Assembly (NCBI GenBank): GCA_005408345.1
Contig: SEMN01000092.1
Location: forward strand, 434,001-498,000
DNA: 64,000 nucleotides
DNA from: Macquaria australasica
Lineage: Eukaryota > Chordata > Actinopteri > Centrarchiformes > Percichthyidae
Reading direction: 5' to 3'
Shown here in pieces: positions 1 through 13,730 of this stretch; the stretch's first letter is position 1, and each line of letters starts with the position of its first letter. The position numbers were made by a program, and so were the translations under genes. The notes under the pieces were generated by a model, which did no database searches, had not been told where the DNA came from, and saw only the letters and a list, made by a program, of their open reading frames with translations.

Positions 1-1094
1 AAACTCTGACTGTCAAAGCCATCTCCTACAGTATCATGAAACCACATTAGAGGAATGTTTATCTGTTTTCAGCTTCTACCTTGATTCATATTACACTTAA
101 TTTCAATAGGAACAACATATTTCTATGTCTGCTTCCTTTATAGTGTTTGCAAATTGCAGCTGTTATGGATGGCAACTTGTGTTTTCCTTTTTTTTTCACA
201 GGCAGGCAAGGGAAGCATACTTAAACCTCGGGAGTGCACATTTTGATTTGTGAGAATCTGACTCTTTGTCATCCCAAGTGTGTTCATCAATCTCTTAACA
301 GCCCCTGAAAATAGACGTACCACAGGCAGATGTGGGCATATGAACATGCCCTTAATAAACATTTATCTGAATTGCTATTGTCACCCCTCGTTAGTCGTCA
401 TTTCATTCAGCGAAGAGCTGAGTATCAGCAAATCCTCACTTGCTGGAGCCACAGCGCAGGCCCTCATGTGGCCCCCGGAGCAAGTCCAAGGAGCTGAGGG
501 AAGCACACGTCAATAACAGTAAGCCAATTAAAATCACTCTTCATTTAAGCTGTGATCTCTATTGATTTGCCTTTCAATTCTCATCCATCAGACCAGCAGA
601 CTGCCTTGAAGGATAGGAGGGATAGACTGTCGGACTGACTCAGTTTCTCAGCTGCCACTGTACCAACTTTGCAGCAGCTTTTCAGAAAATCAAGGTGTCT
701 GGTTACACAAGCTGTTTTGTAGAGTAAACAAAACCCCAAGCCTTTCCAGACTGAAATCCTGTGGATTTGATTCTGTTGCAAAACTGCAGAGAGAAACGGC
801 AATGAAATTAATGGCTTTAGTCTTCTGAACTAAGCACAGAAAGTCCTCTAAACGAAATGACAAAATACTGTATGTTGTTTGTCATTGCTTGCATGTGAGC
901 ATTTTCTGATCTGGTGCCCCTTTGTCCTTTTGTCAGTGCCACGTAAACATTTTTTCGGAAACCAAATCTTCTTCATTAAAGCTGCTCAATATTTTTATAT
1001 TGATGAAAAAGCTATGTATGATGTGAAAGGGGTCACTCGTAGTGATGATCACAGGAAATCTTAGCATCTTTAAGTTTATTGCTATAGTTTTACG

Positions 1095-1490
1095 GCCCAC
1101 AATTTACTGTTTTGGTTCCATCTCCCCGTTCTCATCAGCGTCGTTTCCAGCAGCAGCAGCGGGCAGTGAAAAAGCTCTGGTAAACCCACTGTACTCTACC
1201 TATCCAGCACCAAACGGCAGACAGACAAAGTTGGCGACTAACTGCTGAACATAGTGGAGCATTTAGCAGCTAAAGAGCCAGATATTTCCCTCAGGAGTTG
1301 GTGCAGACCAAAAACAGAGCTACTAGAGCAGTGAATATTGGACTTACATTTTTTAGGTGAGGTGGCACGAAACACGATTTTAGATGAATGCTAGTGTTGC
1401 TCTGTATCTGCTGGATGCGTAAATAAGCAACTATTTCCTACCATGCTCGCCATATCAACTTCATAAGGTGATAATGAATTTGTCAAGGTT
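1095..1490 (+). repeat. Dispersed teleost-type repeat, copy 1
   Basis: The end of this block (about 1390-1490, around the phrase tgttgctctgt...ctgctggatg) reappears in diverged form at about 26.5-26.66 kb. The 5' part (cagcagcagc, then a stretch around gagccagatatttccctcag) looks like a repeat I associate with percomorph genomes. The class is not established and the edges are approximate. It has no protein-coding content that I recognise. Confidence 0.45.
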
Positions 1491-2966
1491 TACAGTTAGT
1501 TGTATAGTAGAGATCGTGGTTATAAGAAATCTGATGTGAATGGCGGTCTGCCCAGTTCAAGTCACATGCTTTGCTGAAACTTCCATCCACCACCAAGAAC
1601 ACATAAATGTAAAAATAGATCGTTTAAAGCATTTGAACAAGCGGCCGATGCTGTCCATGACAAAAATATCTCAACTCCTACCTCTTAACTGATGCTGTTG
1701 TTTATCCTGGAAGCGCAGTCTCGCAGAGCAATTTGTTTTACTCTGACCATCAGCTCTGTTGAGGTGAGTTCAAGACATGTTCTTCAGTGGTGTCAAAAAC
1801 CTGTCAAAGGCAGTCTGCTTGATGATCAACTCCATGTGAAGGTCAGGTAGAAGATGTGCATTGGCCCAGAGGCTCCGTTTCTCCTTTCTTTCTTTTTGTT
1901 CTTCTTCTGACGCCGTCCCTCCCTCTCCAAGAGGCAGAGGGGGTCAAGCAGCAGGGTGGGGGTTGATGCTAGTGACTTGACATGAATTGATGAATTGTAA
2001 ATGAGTGAATAAAAGTGTGGATGTGAGCGTCCATCTACACAGCACTGCTTCAGCCCTTTTTTTTTTTTTTGTTTTTTGCTTACTTTGATTTAATACTGTC
2101 TTGTAAGCATACCTAAATGTTAATAATTCCAGTGCTTGCGGATGCATTTCTACCAAGCTCCCTGTTTTCTTGCAGACTCAAAGGCCTTGAACTGTCAGTG
2201 TCTTCCCCCCGAGCACATACAGCACACTGTATCAACTTTCTGGTTCAGCAGCTTTGATAATAATCTAACCTCACCTGTTTGGTTGACTTGGGGAGTTATG
2301 ATTTTCATTCTGTATGCTGTGTGAATGCCACAAAGTGGGAGTGAGTATTCATCTTGCTTCCTCAACCCTCCTTTATTTTGCAATGGTTATTTTGTGACAA
2401 CAAGCCTCCTCTAATGCAGTGTGGTCTCAAGCAGCTTTGTCCTGGACTGAGGCCTTTTTTTTTTCACAAATCACTGCCAATTAACATTAAAAGCTGGCAA
2501 GAGATGGCACCTCCATTTTCATTACCGTCCCCTGATAAAGAGCACCCACACAAACACATGGGAACAACACGTTAAAAGGTCACCATGACAAGGTGACAAG
2601 CTGGTGATAAGTGTGAACTTTGGCAAAAACAAAAGCTAAACAACCTGGATTTTATTATCAATTTAATGTAAAAAATATGGTTGAAAACTGTACCTAAAGG
2701 CCATATACATTATTACATGTAATTTTCATAAAATAATGATACACTCGAGAGGAAGGTTGCTGTTATGTCTTTGATTTATTCATAGTGGCATTTCAGAGAA
2801 TGTGTGTACAGCTGACAGACCTGAAGTAGGTTATCTGTACTCCTACACTTAATACACCCTGAAAGTCTGGGCCACATCTGGCTCTCTTTCAGCCTTTATT
2901 CCTGCCTGCAGGCTGTGTTTCCTTTAATGCCTTGTACACTATGTTTTACTGCCCTGACAAGGAACC

Positions 2967-3140
2967 AGAGGTGGCAAGTACATTTACTCGAGTACTGTAA
3001 AAAAAAAAAAAAATTGAGGTTCTTTACTGGAGTATTTTGTTTTTGTGACACTTTCTACTTTTCCTTCATTAGATTTCAGAAGAAAATAAACTATTCTTCA
3101 CTATACTTTACGTTTGTAACTGTAGGAGCGCAATACAGCT
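2967..3140 (-). repeat. Degenerate CAGTGGTGG-family repeat fragment
   Basis: The segment begins with agaggtggcaagtacattta and continues with ctcgagtactgt, an A run, and ggttctttactggagtattt. This is the same 'ctttacttgagtattt' vocabulary seen in the longer copies at 9.0, 12.9, 21.8 and 37.5 kb. It is diverged, interrupted by poly-A, and has no clear second terminus. Confidence 0.4.
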
Positions 3141-6100
3141 GATTTTTTTTTTTCTTAAAAATGCCAAATGCAAGGGAACATTTCTTTCCGTGCTGAGGTG
3201 GAACCTTGATATAACCAATGATTAAAACATTTAATTACAAGTTATAGTATTGTAATTCTCTGCAAAGACTTTTATGTAGGTAGCTTACATCAGCTGGATC
3301 CTGCCTGGAAAAAAAGTTGATTGCGTTGGTTTCAGTCGCTCTTTAAGAAGAAGAATCATAATTACATTCAAAGAAAATGCCTTCTGAGTTAGATTCAACA
3401 ACTTTTACACAAGAGTCTCCAAACTGCAAAGATGGGCAACGGAAAATTTTTAACTTCAATACCATTAAATTTTGCTACATGATATCAGTAAATAGTATGT
3501 GGCATGTGGATTTCCACCAAACTGAGTGGTCTGCAATGCTTCGCACAAGAGTAACACGACCAGTAAAAACATTTCTTATCTTGTAAGTTCGGTCTTCACT
3601 TGATGAAACACTTGCTGCTGTTTAGGAAACATTAAGGTTTGGTGGCTGGAGGTGACGTGATGTTCCCAACACCAGAGTTTCATTTGGGCAACATCAAGTG
3701 AATCTCTGGGTTTGTGATTACTACAGACTGAACATTTTTCTCTGTCAGGCCCCACCTTTTTTTTTTTTTATTACACTGACAATTTGAAAAATGTTTTCTT
3801 CAGAGTTTAAGCAAAAGTCTTCTTTAGATTTGACTATCATACATTTTAAACTGTAAGTGCTTTTCAAATGTTTCCACAGGGATAAGACTTGTAGAATTTA
3901 GAAGGTTAAAACTTCATGTATCAAGGTTTCACATGATAATAATGGTATGTTAATTCATTAAGTCATTCATTTTTGTAAGCCTTATAAGCTGCCTTCTTGT
4001 CACAGTTAATGTTTTCTTAATTTGATTGGAAAAGTCTGGAAAAATCTGATCATTGCCATCACTTGTGCAAACATGGAGCAGCCTGAGTATCTAATTCCTG
4101 CTTGTGGGTTAGCGTTGCAGCCCGTGATGCCAACATGTCACAGTGGGGTGATGGTCCTCGATGCTGCCGAGGCTTCACCATGGCAACGCTTTGCCTGTCG
4201 CACCCTGGCATGAGCCAAGGAGGCCCCTGGCAGCACTCGCTCTCCTCCTCAGCGCCGTGGCAGCCCCGGTGTTCCAGGCCACCACATTGTTTCGGCAATG
4301 ATTAATTACCATCCTGATGAAATGTGAAGGCTCTGAAAATGTCACAGGGATGACATGGGCTTGTCAGTGTGGGCCAGCAGGGAGGAGCGTATCACACACA
4401 GACATCTGGAAGGATACGGAGCACCAGCCGCTCGCTGCCTTTTCAAGGAAAGAACTTATTATTACCTGAGCAGGTTTCTGTTGGATTTTATGTAACTTCA
4501 TTTTTCACCAATTTTATTATATCTTTACATTGGCAAAGAGTGCTCCCTGAGTTTGGATTTCAAGCTCTTTACTGACAGAATGAAATGTAAACCCAATTAA
4601 AGTCAAACCAATTTATCATGCAATGTCAGTTTGCTCTCCTAACTCAACAATCAATGTTAGCTCTGAGCAGTAAACACCTGATTATTTTAATTATTACGAT
4701 GCCCCTTAACATGCACCGAGCTCTTCTCCTTTATGTTGTCAGCACACAATAACCTCTCATGCAGATGTACTGTAGGTTCAAGATGTCTGCACAAGTGTTT
4801 AATCCATTTGTGAAAAAAAGCAGAGGAAGGTATCGCTTGATGAAAAACACAAATGACATACCAAATTTCCCTGATGAATTGGTCCATTTACTGAAATAAA
4901 TTGAATTGATGCAAAGGATCCCAGAGGAGCAGAAAATTGTTCAGCTATGGATGAAAACCCTCTCATAGCTGCAGCACCTACAAGCAGCTGGGCTTATTTG
5001 TATTGCACATAAGACTTGTAAAGATGTGCTGACAGCTCCTGTTTATCCCACTTAATAAGAGCAGATTTTTCTCTGAGCTAAAATGTTTGCTAATTAACTT
5101 GGGACAAAAACAAGAACAAATGCAATTATTTAAATGAATGAGTCTGACTTCCTTTTGTTATTATATGAGAGATGCATGTGTTGAAATCTAAATGATAGCT
5201 TCGCTTCACAGAGAGCATATTCTTTGTTTTGATTACCTGTTATTTTTAGCCCATCTGTAAAAGGTAAACCCTCCATTAAAACATCAGGTATCCGTATTGT
5301 AAAGCAGATTGTGAGTTATGCTGAAAACAGCTCATCCAAGTATCTCCATCACTGGGCAGCCGTCAGTTCATGTTCAACCATATGTTTAAAAATGATAAAG
5401 ATGTCATTTCATGCTAATTTGGGCCTTTCAAAGTCACATTCAAGGACCTTTTTCTTTTTCCAGTCAAATATGTTCAAGCCTGTGGGTGAAACAACGTCAT
5501 CAAAATGTATGGATTTTAATCTTTTCTGTTAGTTTTTCCATATTGGCAACAGATCGTCACACATCCATCTCTCGCCATCGTCACTTTGAGGTTGAGAAAC
5601 ATATGGCGAATCACCAGAATGGCTGTGCGAGCAGATGTTATTGGTTAATTGAAATGCATTTGATCTTGAATGATTAGTGTCCATCGGAGCATTTCCTTGT
5701 TTGGTGTCCTAATGATCGGGCTGCTGTGACAGCGTGTTTCCTCATGCTGGTTTTATGGGCAACTTATCCACACACCATTACCAGTTCCAGATCACTGATG
5801 TCAGCATTGTAGGTCAATTTATAATGTGTAGTGGAGTATTATCAACTCATCTGGATACACAGAGAACAACATCATTAATTCAGCAACATATACAACTTGT
5901 GTTTTACCTGACGATAAACAGATGTATCTTACCTGTCAGTCAAAAGAACAAGAACAAGTCAGATTTATACAGATTATATTTTTAACCAGGTTTGAAGAAA
6001 GCGCACAGTGTTGCTCTCACCTCCCTTTGACCTATTCTTTAGCCCACGGAGGAAATCAAAGGTCAGTTATAGTTGAATTCCCAGGGCAGAGGAAGATGTT

Positions 6101-6882
6101 GGGTCAAGAGCTTTAAGGCAGAGCTACTCTGTTAGACAAGTGTCTCCCCGAACCATCACACAAACTCTCTTTTCCTGCAAGTTTATAAGTTAGCAGCAGC
6201 ACCCAGTGCGTTTAAAGGACTACGCTGACTTTTTATGGTAACATATTAACAATATGTTGAGAGACTGGCAGGAAATTCATCTCCTAACAGTGACAGACTG
6301 AGAACTAATTGTTTGAATTTAATGACACGTCTAAACCTGCGAGGCTTGTGTAGGGAATTGGGAAAATACAGAAAAAAAATAAAACCTTAACGCCGGAAAG
6401 TTCCTCTTCCCTCAGGACTTAATGAGCATAAGTTTTTTAAGTCTTGCATGTTGAGCTGAAGCAGGAAGTGAGTGAAATCAACCAAACATCTAAAGATATT
6501 TGTGATGTTTGGTTGGTAATTGGCTGCACTAATGACGAGGATTGAAATGTTGTTTTTAAGATGTTAAATCTGCAGGCAAGTACCACAATCAACTTTGGCT
6601 CTAATTTTCGTCCTTTGGATAAAACTATTAACAACAAAAATGTTTGCATGCACACTGGACAGACCAGACACACATATATGATTTTGCTTCCAAACCCTCT
6701 TGTCACATCAGCCCATATAGGGCGATACCACTCTTCATGATTTTCTTGCAATGCCAACATTTAGTGCCAGTGCAGGAGTGTGTTTTTCTCAGTCAGCGTC
6801 CCATCACAGACCCGCAATTAACATTTGCTTTTTTATTAACCATACTCATGATCTTTCCCTAAGCTTTTTGATACCTCTGTAC

Positions 6883-6910
6883 CTGATGAAGAGCCAATTT
6901 GGATTTGAAA
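6883..6910 (+). other. Hammerhead-like core motif (CTGATGA...GAAA)
   Basis: CTGATGA at 6883-6889 is followed by a possible stem-loop (AGAGCC, AATT, then a partly complementary GGATTT) and GAAA at 6907-6910, the order of the conserved hammerhead ribozyme core. An AATAAA-type signal follows about 25 bases later, as expected for the tail of a retroelement. The helix is imperfect, so activity is doubtful. It may be an old copy of a Penelope-like element end. See also 13709 and 35913. Confidence 0.3.
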
Positions 6911-9019
6911 CACTGTACTTTTTCTAAATGTAATAATAAATCAGCACCTGGACAAGAAAGATGTGCAAGTGTTATGCAGACTCATTGCTTTTCCCTAACC
7001 TCAGCCATACAATAGTTGCCATGTGCAGATAGTGTAGAAAGTAAGAATTTTTAAAATGTTAGCATTGAGGGAGGTTACTACAGCAATTGCTTTGAACTTT
7101 TGGAAATAGATTTGCTCACTTGTCAGTGACACAGAAAGGGCTGACCAGTCTGTCTTTAGTGACAAGATGCACTTTAAAGAATTATTCTTTTGTTTGGGTT
7201 ATTTATGCCCCTTTGTTGGTGTGTGTGCTCAGTCAGCACTGTTGTAGACATCAGCATTTGTAACCCTTCTTTCAGGAGAAGTGATGTATCTTTATCTTTA
7301 TTTGTACAACTTCTTTCACAGGCTTGAAAACTTCCCAAGCATCATACTGGGCATGAAGTCTTAATTTGGTTTTGTCTATTCTGGCTGTTGTTGTTTGTTT
7401 TGATGTTATTTTATCATCCCGAAATTGAGTGTTTTCATATCAAATGTGCATAGTACTTAACTCTCAATCACCTGACACCCAAATGATAGTCGGCCAACTC
7501 TTTTGGAAAGAGCTCAAAGTGCCAAAAGAAGACTGAAAATGGAAACTAAACATTGACAGCATTTGATGGGCAGAAACTGTAAAAGACTCAAGTATTTTGA
7601 TTGAAATGTCTGGTGTTGGATTTGCTCGTTAAGCCATTTAACAGATATAAACAGCATAGAGCTTTCATGTGTCTTTGGCTTGTTAATTTCTGGCATGGAA
7701 GGTAGAGAGGGATATTGCAATTAAAGTGAGGAAGACTTCAAATACACTAACAGCCTTCTATCAAGATCATTTTGCAGATTCCCTGCTGGGCTCGATATTA
7801 TCAAAACTGTGAAATATGTCTTACAATGTGAGGAAACTGAGATATCATAAGGGTCCAACTTGCAATAATATCATTTATTAGTCCCTATCAATCCACGTTA
7901 GGCTGTTCGTTAGTCAGGTATTGATTTCCAATGAAAGCAGTCAGTTAGCTTCATACTAAACGGACAAATTATTCCTGCATAGAAAACCTACTTACAACGT
8001 ATACAAAGCCCATTGCTGTTGCATTTTAATCACTCTCCTCCCAACATCAAAGACGGTGTTTGGGGCAGAAGTCAGGCAGTTACCTACAGATCAGAGTAGA
8101 GTGGGAGCTGATTTACAGGAGGAATATTTCTGCCGAATGGTAATTTGCTTTTTCAGCCCCATATTGGCAGTGACCCTCTGCCTCCTGTGCTTTTGAAATG
8201 CTCATGTGATTAGGAGGGTCATGCAGAAAGAAGCAGAAATGGGGAACACGTTCTCCAAACACACAGATGATTATACGAGCTTCCTGTTTCATCTGCAGAT
8301 GAGAGGGTCTGCAGCGTATAGACAACTTTGTTTTTTTTTTGGAGTACATGTCTCTTTAAAAAATGTAGTTCAGACTGTGCAGTTTTCTCTAAATCACAGT
8401 GGTCATCAGTGGTTTGCTCCTTCTCACCTTGCATTTTTACATTGTTTACTTCAAAAAAAAATATGTTGTAAACATAAAATTCAGACATTATAGAATTCAC
8501 AATAAAGCACACTACTAAAATGCACCAATAAGCAAACATCAACAGCCACATCAACACACTTCGCTGGACAAAACGAAACAAACCAAACACCAGCAACCGT
8601 CCTTGGGCTTGCTTCGGGCTGAGCAGAGGGGCAACCTAAAGACTCAGAAAGTGTGTAATGAGGATTTTACTGCTCATGGGGACTGGAGGGAAACAGTGGT
8701 CTGCTGCCCTGGTGGCTTGTGCTGGGGATCAATGGTCATTAATCTTTCTAGAGAGGCTCCGGCTGCACTTTTTAGGGGGTACAAGGATTGCTGACCCAAG
8801 TACAGGACGTCTTTCTGGGTCCAACAGGCAAGGTTTTCTGTGTTTGGATGCCACAGCACTTCTCGCCTGTTTTGTCCAGCTCCAAGCGGAGCTCAGTCAG
8901 GGCGGAGACTCAAGTGGAGTGCAGATACAAGTCATTAAGCAGCAGCTGACAGATATGGACTTACTGTTCTTTTCTCATTTCTGATTCTGCAGTGAAAGAT
9001 TTTGTTAACTATATATTGT

Positions 9020-9689
9020 CAGTGCTGGTAGAAGTACTCAGATGCTTTACCTAAAAGTACCGATACAACAATGAAAAATACTCTAGTCCTGCATTCAAAC
9101 TCCAACTAAAGTAATTGTATAAGCTGTAAAAAATACTGATTATTAGATTGTTACCACAGATGCAACAATGTGTAAGTAGCATTTTAGTTTTATAGCTGGT
9201 CGAGGTAGAGCTAGTTTTAACTACTTTTATGCACAGTTTGGTAATTCAGTGCAGTGGGATCCAACCTAGGGGACAGGCCCCCTCAAAGGGTCACAAGATA
9301 AATCTGAGGGGTCGACCATAACCCTAAAGTTCTGCTACACAAATTTGTATTCATTTTTTGAACCATCTGAGCAGATTAGAGGGGAGATCTCTTTGGTGAA
9401 ACTGCTAACAACTCGTAAACATTTTAAATGTGACAAAGGATCCCAACTAGACACCGTTTTTTGTGAACAATGTGTTGTATTTTGTAAACTTATCATGTGT
9501 TTGTCATGTGTAAAATCTTAATCTGAAAAGTAAATAGTAACTATAACTGTCAGATAAATGTAATGGAGTACAAAGAATTGTATTTCCCTCCGAAATGCAG
9601 TGAAGTAGAAGTATAAAGTTGCATAAAATAAAAGTACAAGTACCTCAAGATTAAGTACAATACTTGAGTAATCTTACTTTTCACCGCTG
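9020..9689 (+). mobile_element. hAT-like non-autonomous element (MITE), near full length
   Basis: It starts cagtgctggtagaagtactc and ends ttttcaccgctg, so the two ends are imperfect inverted repeats of the CAGTGGTGGAA type. The body contains repeated 'aagtac' and 'actcaagta' words, the phrase tagctggtcgaggtagagct, and no coding frame. The same body recurs at about 12.87-13.18, 21.78-22.31 and 37.49-38.20 kb. Placement in the hAT superfamily is an inference from the CAG...CTG ends; no clean 8-bp target duplication is visible. Confidence 0.6.
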
Positions 9690-11427
9690 TGTATGTCATA
9701 TAGGTATTGATTATGCACTGTAAAGGCACTTTTTAAATGTTACACTGCTTTAAACCATTATACTTAAGATACATCAAGTGTTGTGATGCAGTTTTATATC
9801 TCTGACAATAACACATGAACACATAATGTCTTTTATCAACAATCTCAACTCAGCCACACATTTACTGCAGTTTTTTAATGTAATATTTGCACTGTAAAGC
9901 CTACGGTCTTCACTAAATAAAATAATCTAATGCAAAATATAATTTAAAACAATTACACACTAATATTTTCTGTCAAATGCAAACATATTATGCTGTTTTT
10001 TCCTGCTCCAAGGTTAGAAAATTACCAATAAACCACCTGGGAAGGAAAGAGCAGACCTCCCTACTGCTGTGAAAAATATTTGGAGGGTACCTTTCACTCT
10101 CAAGTGAAGTCGTGAAATTTAATAACATCAAAGTATGGTTGAATAGTTTAATGAACCTGCACATATAATCCCTGTGTGATTCAGCCACCCACACAAGCAG
10201 CTAATGTAACGTCATAAAGAGTTATGGGCAGCGATCTAAGTAAAGTAGAGCTGTCATCACACAAGATATAATAACAGTATTTATACAGTCTTACCAATAT
10301 TAGAGCAATGTACCATGGGGTATTATACTCTATATGACATTGTACCATTAAAGTAGGCAGGCGACTTATTGCCATTCAAAGTCAGTTGACTGTCTTACTG
10401 TAAAAGCTACAGAAAAAAAATTTTTTATCTTATGAGAAGATGTTTTCAAAGTTGGTGAGTGCTTCACTTTCTCCCTCAGGTCAACACAGCTTGAATAACT
10501 AAACACCATTCAGTTATGGAGGAGTATCCTTCATCTGTCCTGCACTGTGCAGAGCTGTGTTTCGGGAGGGCGTAGACTGTAAATGCAACCCGGACCTCAC
10601 CAACAGGCACAGCGCTGCTTGACTGGAGTCAAGGGCACTTAGTGACATGATACTAATAGAGGCTGGCACTGAGACATAAAAAATACAAACACATTTAGTT
10701 AAGAGGGCTTCAAGGATCTCATAGGACAAAGCTGTAACTCCTTAAACCCCGAAAACAGCAGCAGTGCTTTTAAGGAACCATAAATATGAGGTTTTCAAAA
10801 GGAGCAATTCATCTTTGCGTTTGACATCCCTTTTTACCGTCTAATTTCAGTGCCCAATATGGTGAAATACATGAAAAGCATGAGACAGATTCCTCAGTTT
10901 TCATGTAAGTCGTGTAAGTTTTCCATCAAATGATGCTTGGCAACAAGACATGCACTGTGTCCTACAACATACTAATTCTCCACAGTATGTGCCACCTACT
11001 AATCATCAAAACATACTGTTAGTACACAAAATATCAACATACTTTACCTTTCTATACTGGCAGGAAATTACACAATACGTGTGACATCAGATGTCAGTGA
11101 AACTGCAGCTTTGGAAAGCTACTGCCAGTTCACAAAGAGACATCAAAGTATTTTTCCTAAAATGTAATACTTATTTTTTGTTTTCCAAGATTTCTTTTGG
11201 AGCTGTTTCACCACCACCCACAATTTATTTTAATATTTTTTTCAAGCTGTGAGCTGCTCCTCTATTTCCTTTATTCACTGCATTGTGGGAAAATAGTGTG
11301 CATCAACAGAACACTCAAAAATCAACCATATTTATTATGCATACTGTCTGCTTTAAGTATACTATTCTAGTGTACACACGAAATACTCAAAACCTTTAGA
11401 TTCAGTATGTAGTGAGGAATTGGGCCA

Positions 11428-11892
11428 CAGCGTACGAGTCTACAGTCATGCTTGCAGCTCTGCGAGGCCTTGGGGGTCTGAACTAAATGCTAATAGTGTG
11501 CTAACATGTTTACAATCACAATGCTAACATGCTGATGTTCAGCAGGTATAATGTTGACCAATTTCACTATCTTGATTTAGCGTGCGAGCATGCTAACATT
11601 TAGTATTGAGCACAAGCAAAAGTACAGCTGAGGCTGATGGGAATGACATTTCATTTTGCAGGTATTTGGTCATAAAGCAAAGTATTGGCCAAATTAAAAG
11701 ATTGATCTGATGATGGTGCCAGATGAAGAGTTGTTGTTGTTGTTATTATTATTATTATTATTATTATTCATCCTGAGTGGGACATGAATGTCTGCACCAA
11801 CTTCCATGGTGATCTAATAGTTGTTGAGATTTTTAATTCTGGATCAAAGTGGTGGACCGACCGACTTAACATCCCACAATGCCAGCATGGAT
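11428..11892 (+). repeat. Dispersed teleost repeat with internal (ATT)n
   Basis: This block runs from the tcatgcttgcagctctg region through gtgctaacatgtttac, gctgaggctgatgggaatga, tattggccaaattaaa and ggtggaccgaccgactt to ccagcatgg. I recognise these phrases as a very common fish interspersed repeat that ends near a gctagcatgg-like motif. An (ATT)n microsatellite sits inside it. It is non-coding and its class is uncertain. Confidence 0.55.
11731..11769 (+). repeat. (TTG)n/(TTA)n microsatellite
   Basis: A short TTG run passes directly into an uninterrupted TTA/ATT run, a simple-sequence expansion inside the larger dispersed repeat. Confidence 0.9.
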
Positions 11893-12869
11893 TAAAAAAA
11901 AGAAAGACATTTGCCCAGTCATGGTGAATGAATTCATAAATCACAAAGTTGTTGTATTTCTGTTTCTGGTGGCTTCACCAACTCTGCAGCTCCCAAGCAT
12001 CATGTTTCTATATTTCTGTCTCTTTCTCCAGTTTTACTAAAATGTCATTAAATCCAAAGCAGGGTGCAGTTAAAGGCCCTCTTGCATTTATTTTGACACA
12101 CTGGCAGATGGCGTTCCTGGTTATAAAACAAAGCCGACTTTATTGAAAACTGCCACACGGAGAGGCAGCAAAAAGCTCAGATACAGTAGCCCATCACTGT
12201 GACCAGATGGGAAATGGGGAAAGGTTATTACAGTACATACAAGTGAACATTTGACTCCTACGCTGCTTCCATGTAAACACCTCCGACATGGCAAAGGCTC
12301 TGCATGCATAACAACCTTTCCTTCTTATAGTCCATTTATTTTTACTGTCTTCCTGCCCACATACTTTTTTCCTTTGGTCAGTATCACAATTGCACCAAGG
12401 AAATATTTTATGCATTCGGCTCATTATTCACTATGTCTAATTAATGCTACACTCGAAATAAGGAAAGTGCAATTTAGCATCTCCTGCCTGTCCCTGTAGG
12501 GGAATCCATTTAGGTGCAATGTAAAATCCTCTTTGATGTTGAAATCTATTTTCATTGGTATCCAGAACTGTTGATGCGCAACACAACAGCTGACCCTCTA
12601 TTTTATATCCCAAAAGGAATTCATTTTTCTGCAGCCCCTGTAGCTATTTATACTTTATAATTTCAATTTTATTATATTTTTCTGGGGTTTAATTGAATGT
12701 TTGTGCATCCGCTCCATCATGCATTTACCACACCTTGTAGGAGTTGATATTTGTCTTACATGTTGAAGCAATAAAGATGGTGAATCCACCGTCAGGAATA
12801 TTAATGCCATGTTTTGATGTAGCCATTTAAAATCTAAACTAGTAGTATAATATCAAATTAAGTTGCGCA

Positions 12870-13181
12870 GTTGTGCTACACAAATTATTTCCATGAAACC
12901 ATTTGAGAAGTTTAAAGGGAGAATGTCTCTTTGGTGGAACCACTAACAACTCATACACATCTGAAGGGGTCACAAGCCAAAAAGGTTTAATCTTTATGTA
13001 TGTATGTATTTTATAAGCCTATATGTAGAGTCTGAAGAGCAATTATGGCTGTCATATAAATGTAGTGGAGTAAGAAGTATAAAGTAGCATAAAATAGAAA
13101 TACTCAAGTAAAGTACTAGTACTTCAAAATTGTACTTGTAATTGGACTTGAGTAAATGTAATCAGTTACTTTTCACCACTG
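12870..13181 (+). mobile_element. hAT-like non-autonomous element, 5'-truncated
   Basis: The right terminus (cagttacttttcaccactg, ending at 13181) and the body match the element at 9.0-9.7 kb. Shared features include the internal block around gctacacaaatt and ctttggtg...ccactaacaactc. The left terminus is not visible, so this copy looks truncated or rearranged. It has no open frame. Confidence 0.55.
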
Positions 13182-13708
13182 ACACATAAAACTAAAATAC
13201 AACAAAGTGCACGGTGACGGACGCTCAGTAAGTCAGCTGACACATCCTCTCTCCAGAGAGTTCATTCACAGGAAAGGAGTATTGCAGTTTTTCAATTAGT
13301 GTGTCCCACTTTTTCCAAACGTCTGTGAGCAAAAAAATAATAATGGAAAAATTAAGCTCTCAACTCTGAGGATAAGTAAACAGCCTCCTTGTTATTGCAT
13401 GAGCAGAGCTTCGCCGCGTAGCAGGCTGTGCTGGTTTAATATTTAATGATATTCTCTGACTCCAGGAGCAAAACCATGGCAAACTACAACTGTGAATGCA
13501 ATGCAGTGTTGTTTGAAACTGGACTCTCTTAAAAACTGTGTCACATATGAGAAGGTCGATATGAAGTAGTCCTGGCGAGGTTAACAGCTGTCTCACATGG
13601 CTCCCCCTGTTGGGATGTGCTTGTTGGGATGTGCTTGTTGTGCTGGCTGCGTTCACCTATAATTAACCCCACCTGTGTATATTGATTGTGAAATTACCAG
13701 AATACACG

Positions 13709-13730
13709 CTGAAGAAGGGAATGCCCGAAA
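13709..13730 (+). other. Hammerhead-like core motif with clean GGG/CCC stem
   Basis: CTGAAGA at 13709-13715 is followed by AGGG, an AATG loop, CCC, and then GAAA at 13727-13730 with TGTC directly after. This fits the hammerhead consensus CUGANGA-stem II-GAAA, with a perfect three-pair stem II. Just upstream is a short tandem duplication (tgttgggatgtgct twice, about 13608-13640). The phrase is common in fish repeats. Catalytic ability is unproven because stem III would be extremely short. Confidence 0.35.

Noticed and set aside
8219..8596. Open frame of 125 codons, minus strand
   Set aside because: It is rich in Phe, Val and Leu from AT-rich DNA. No conserved block and no neighbouring exons.
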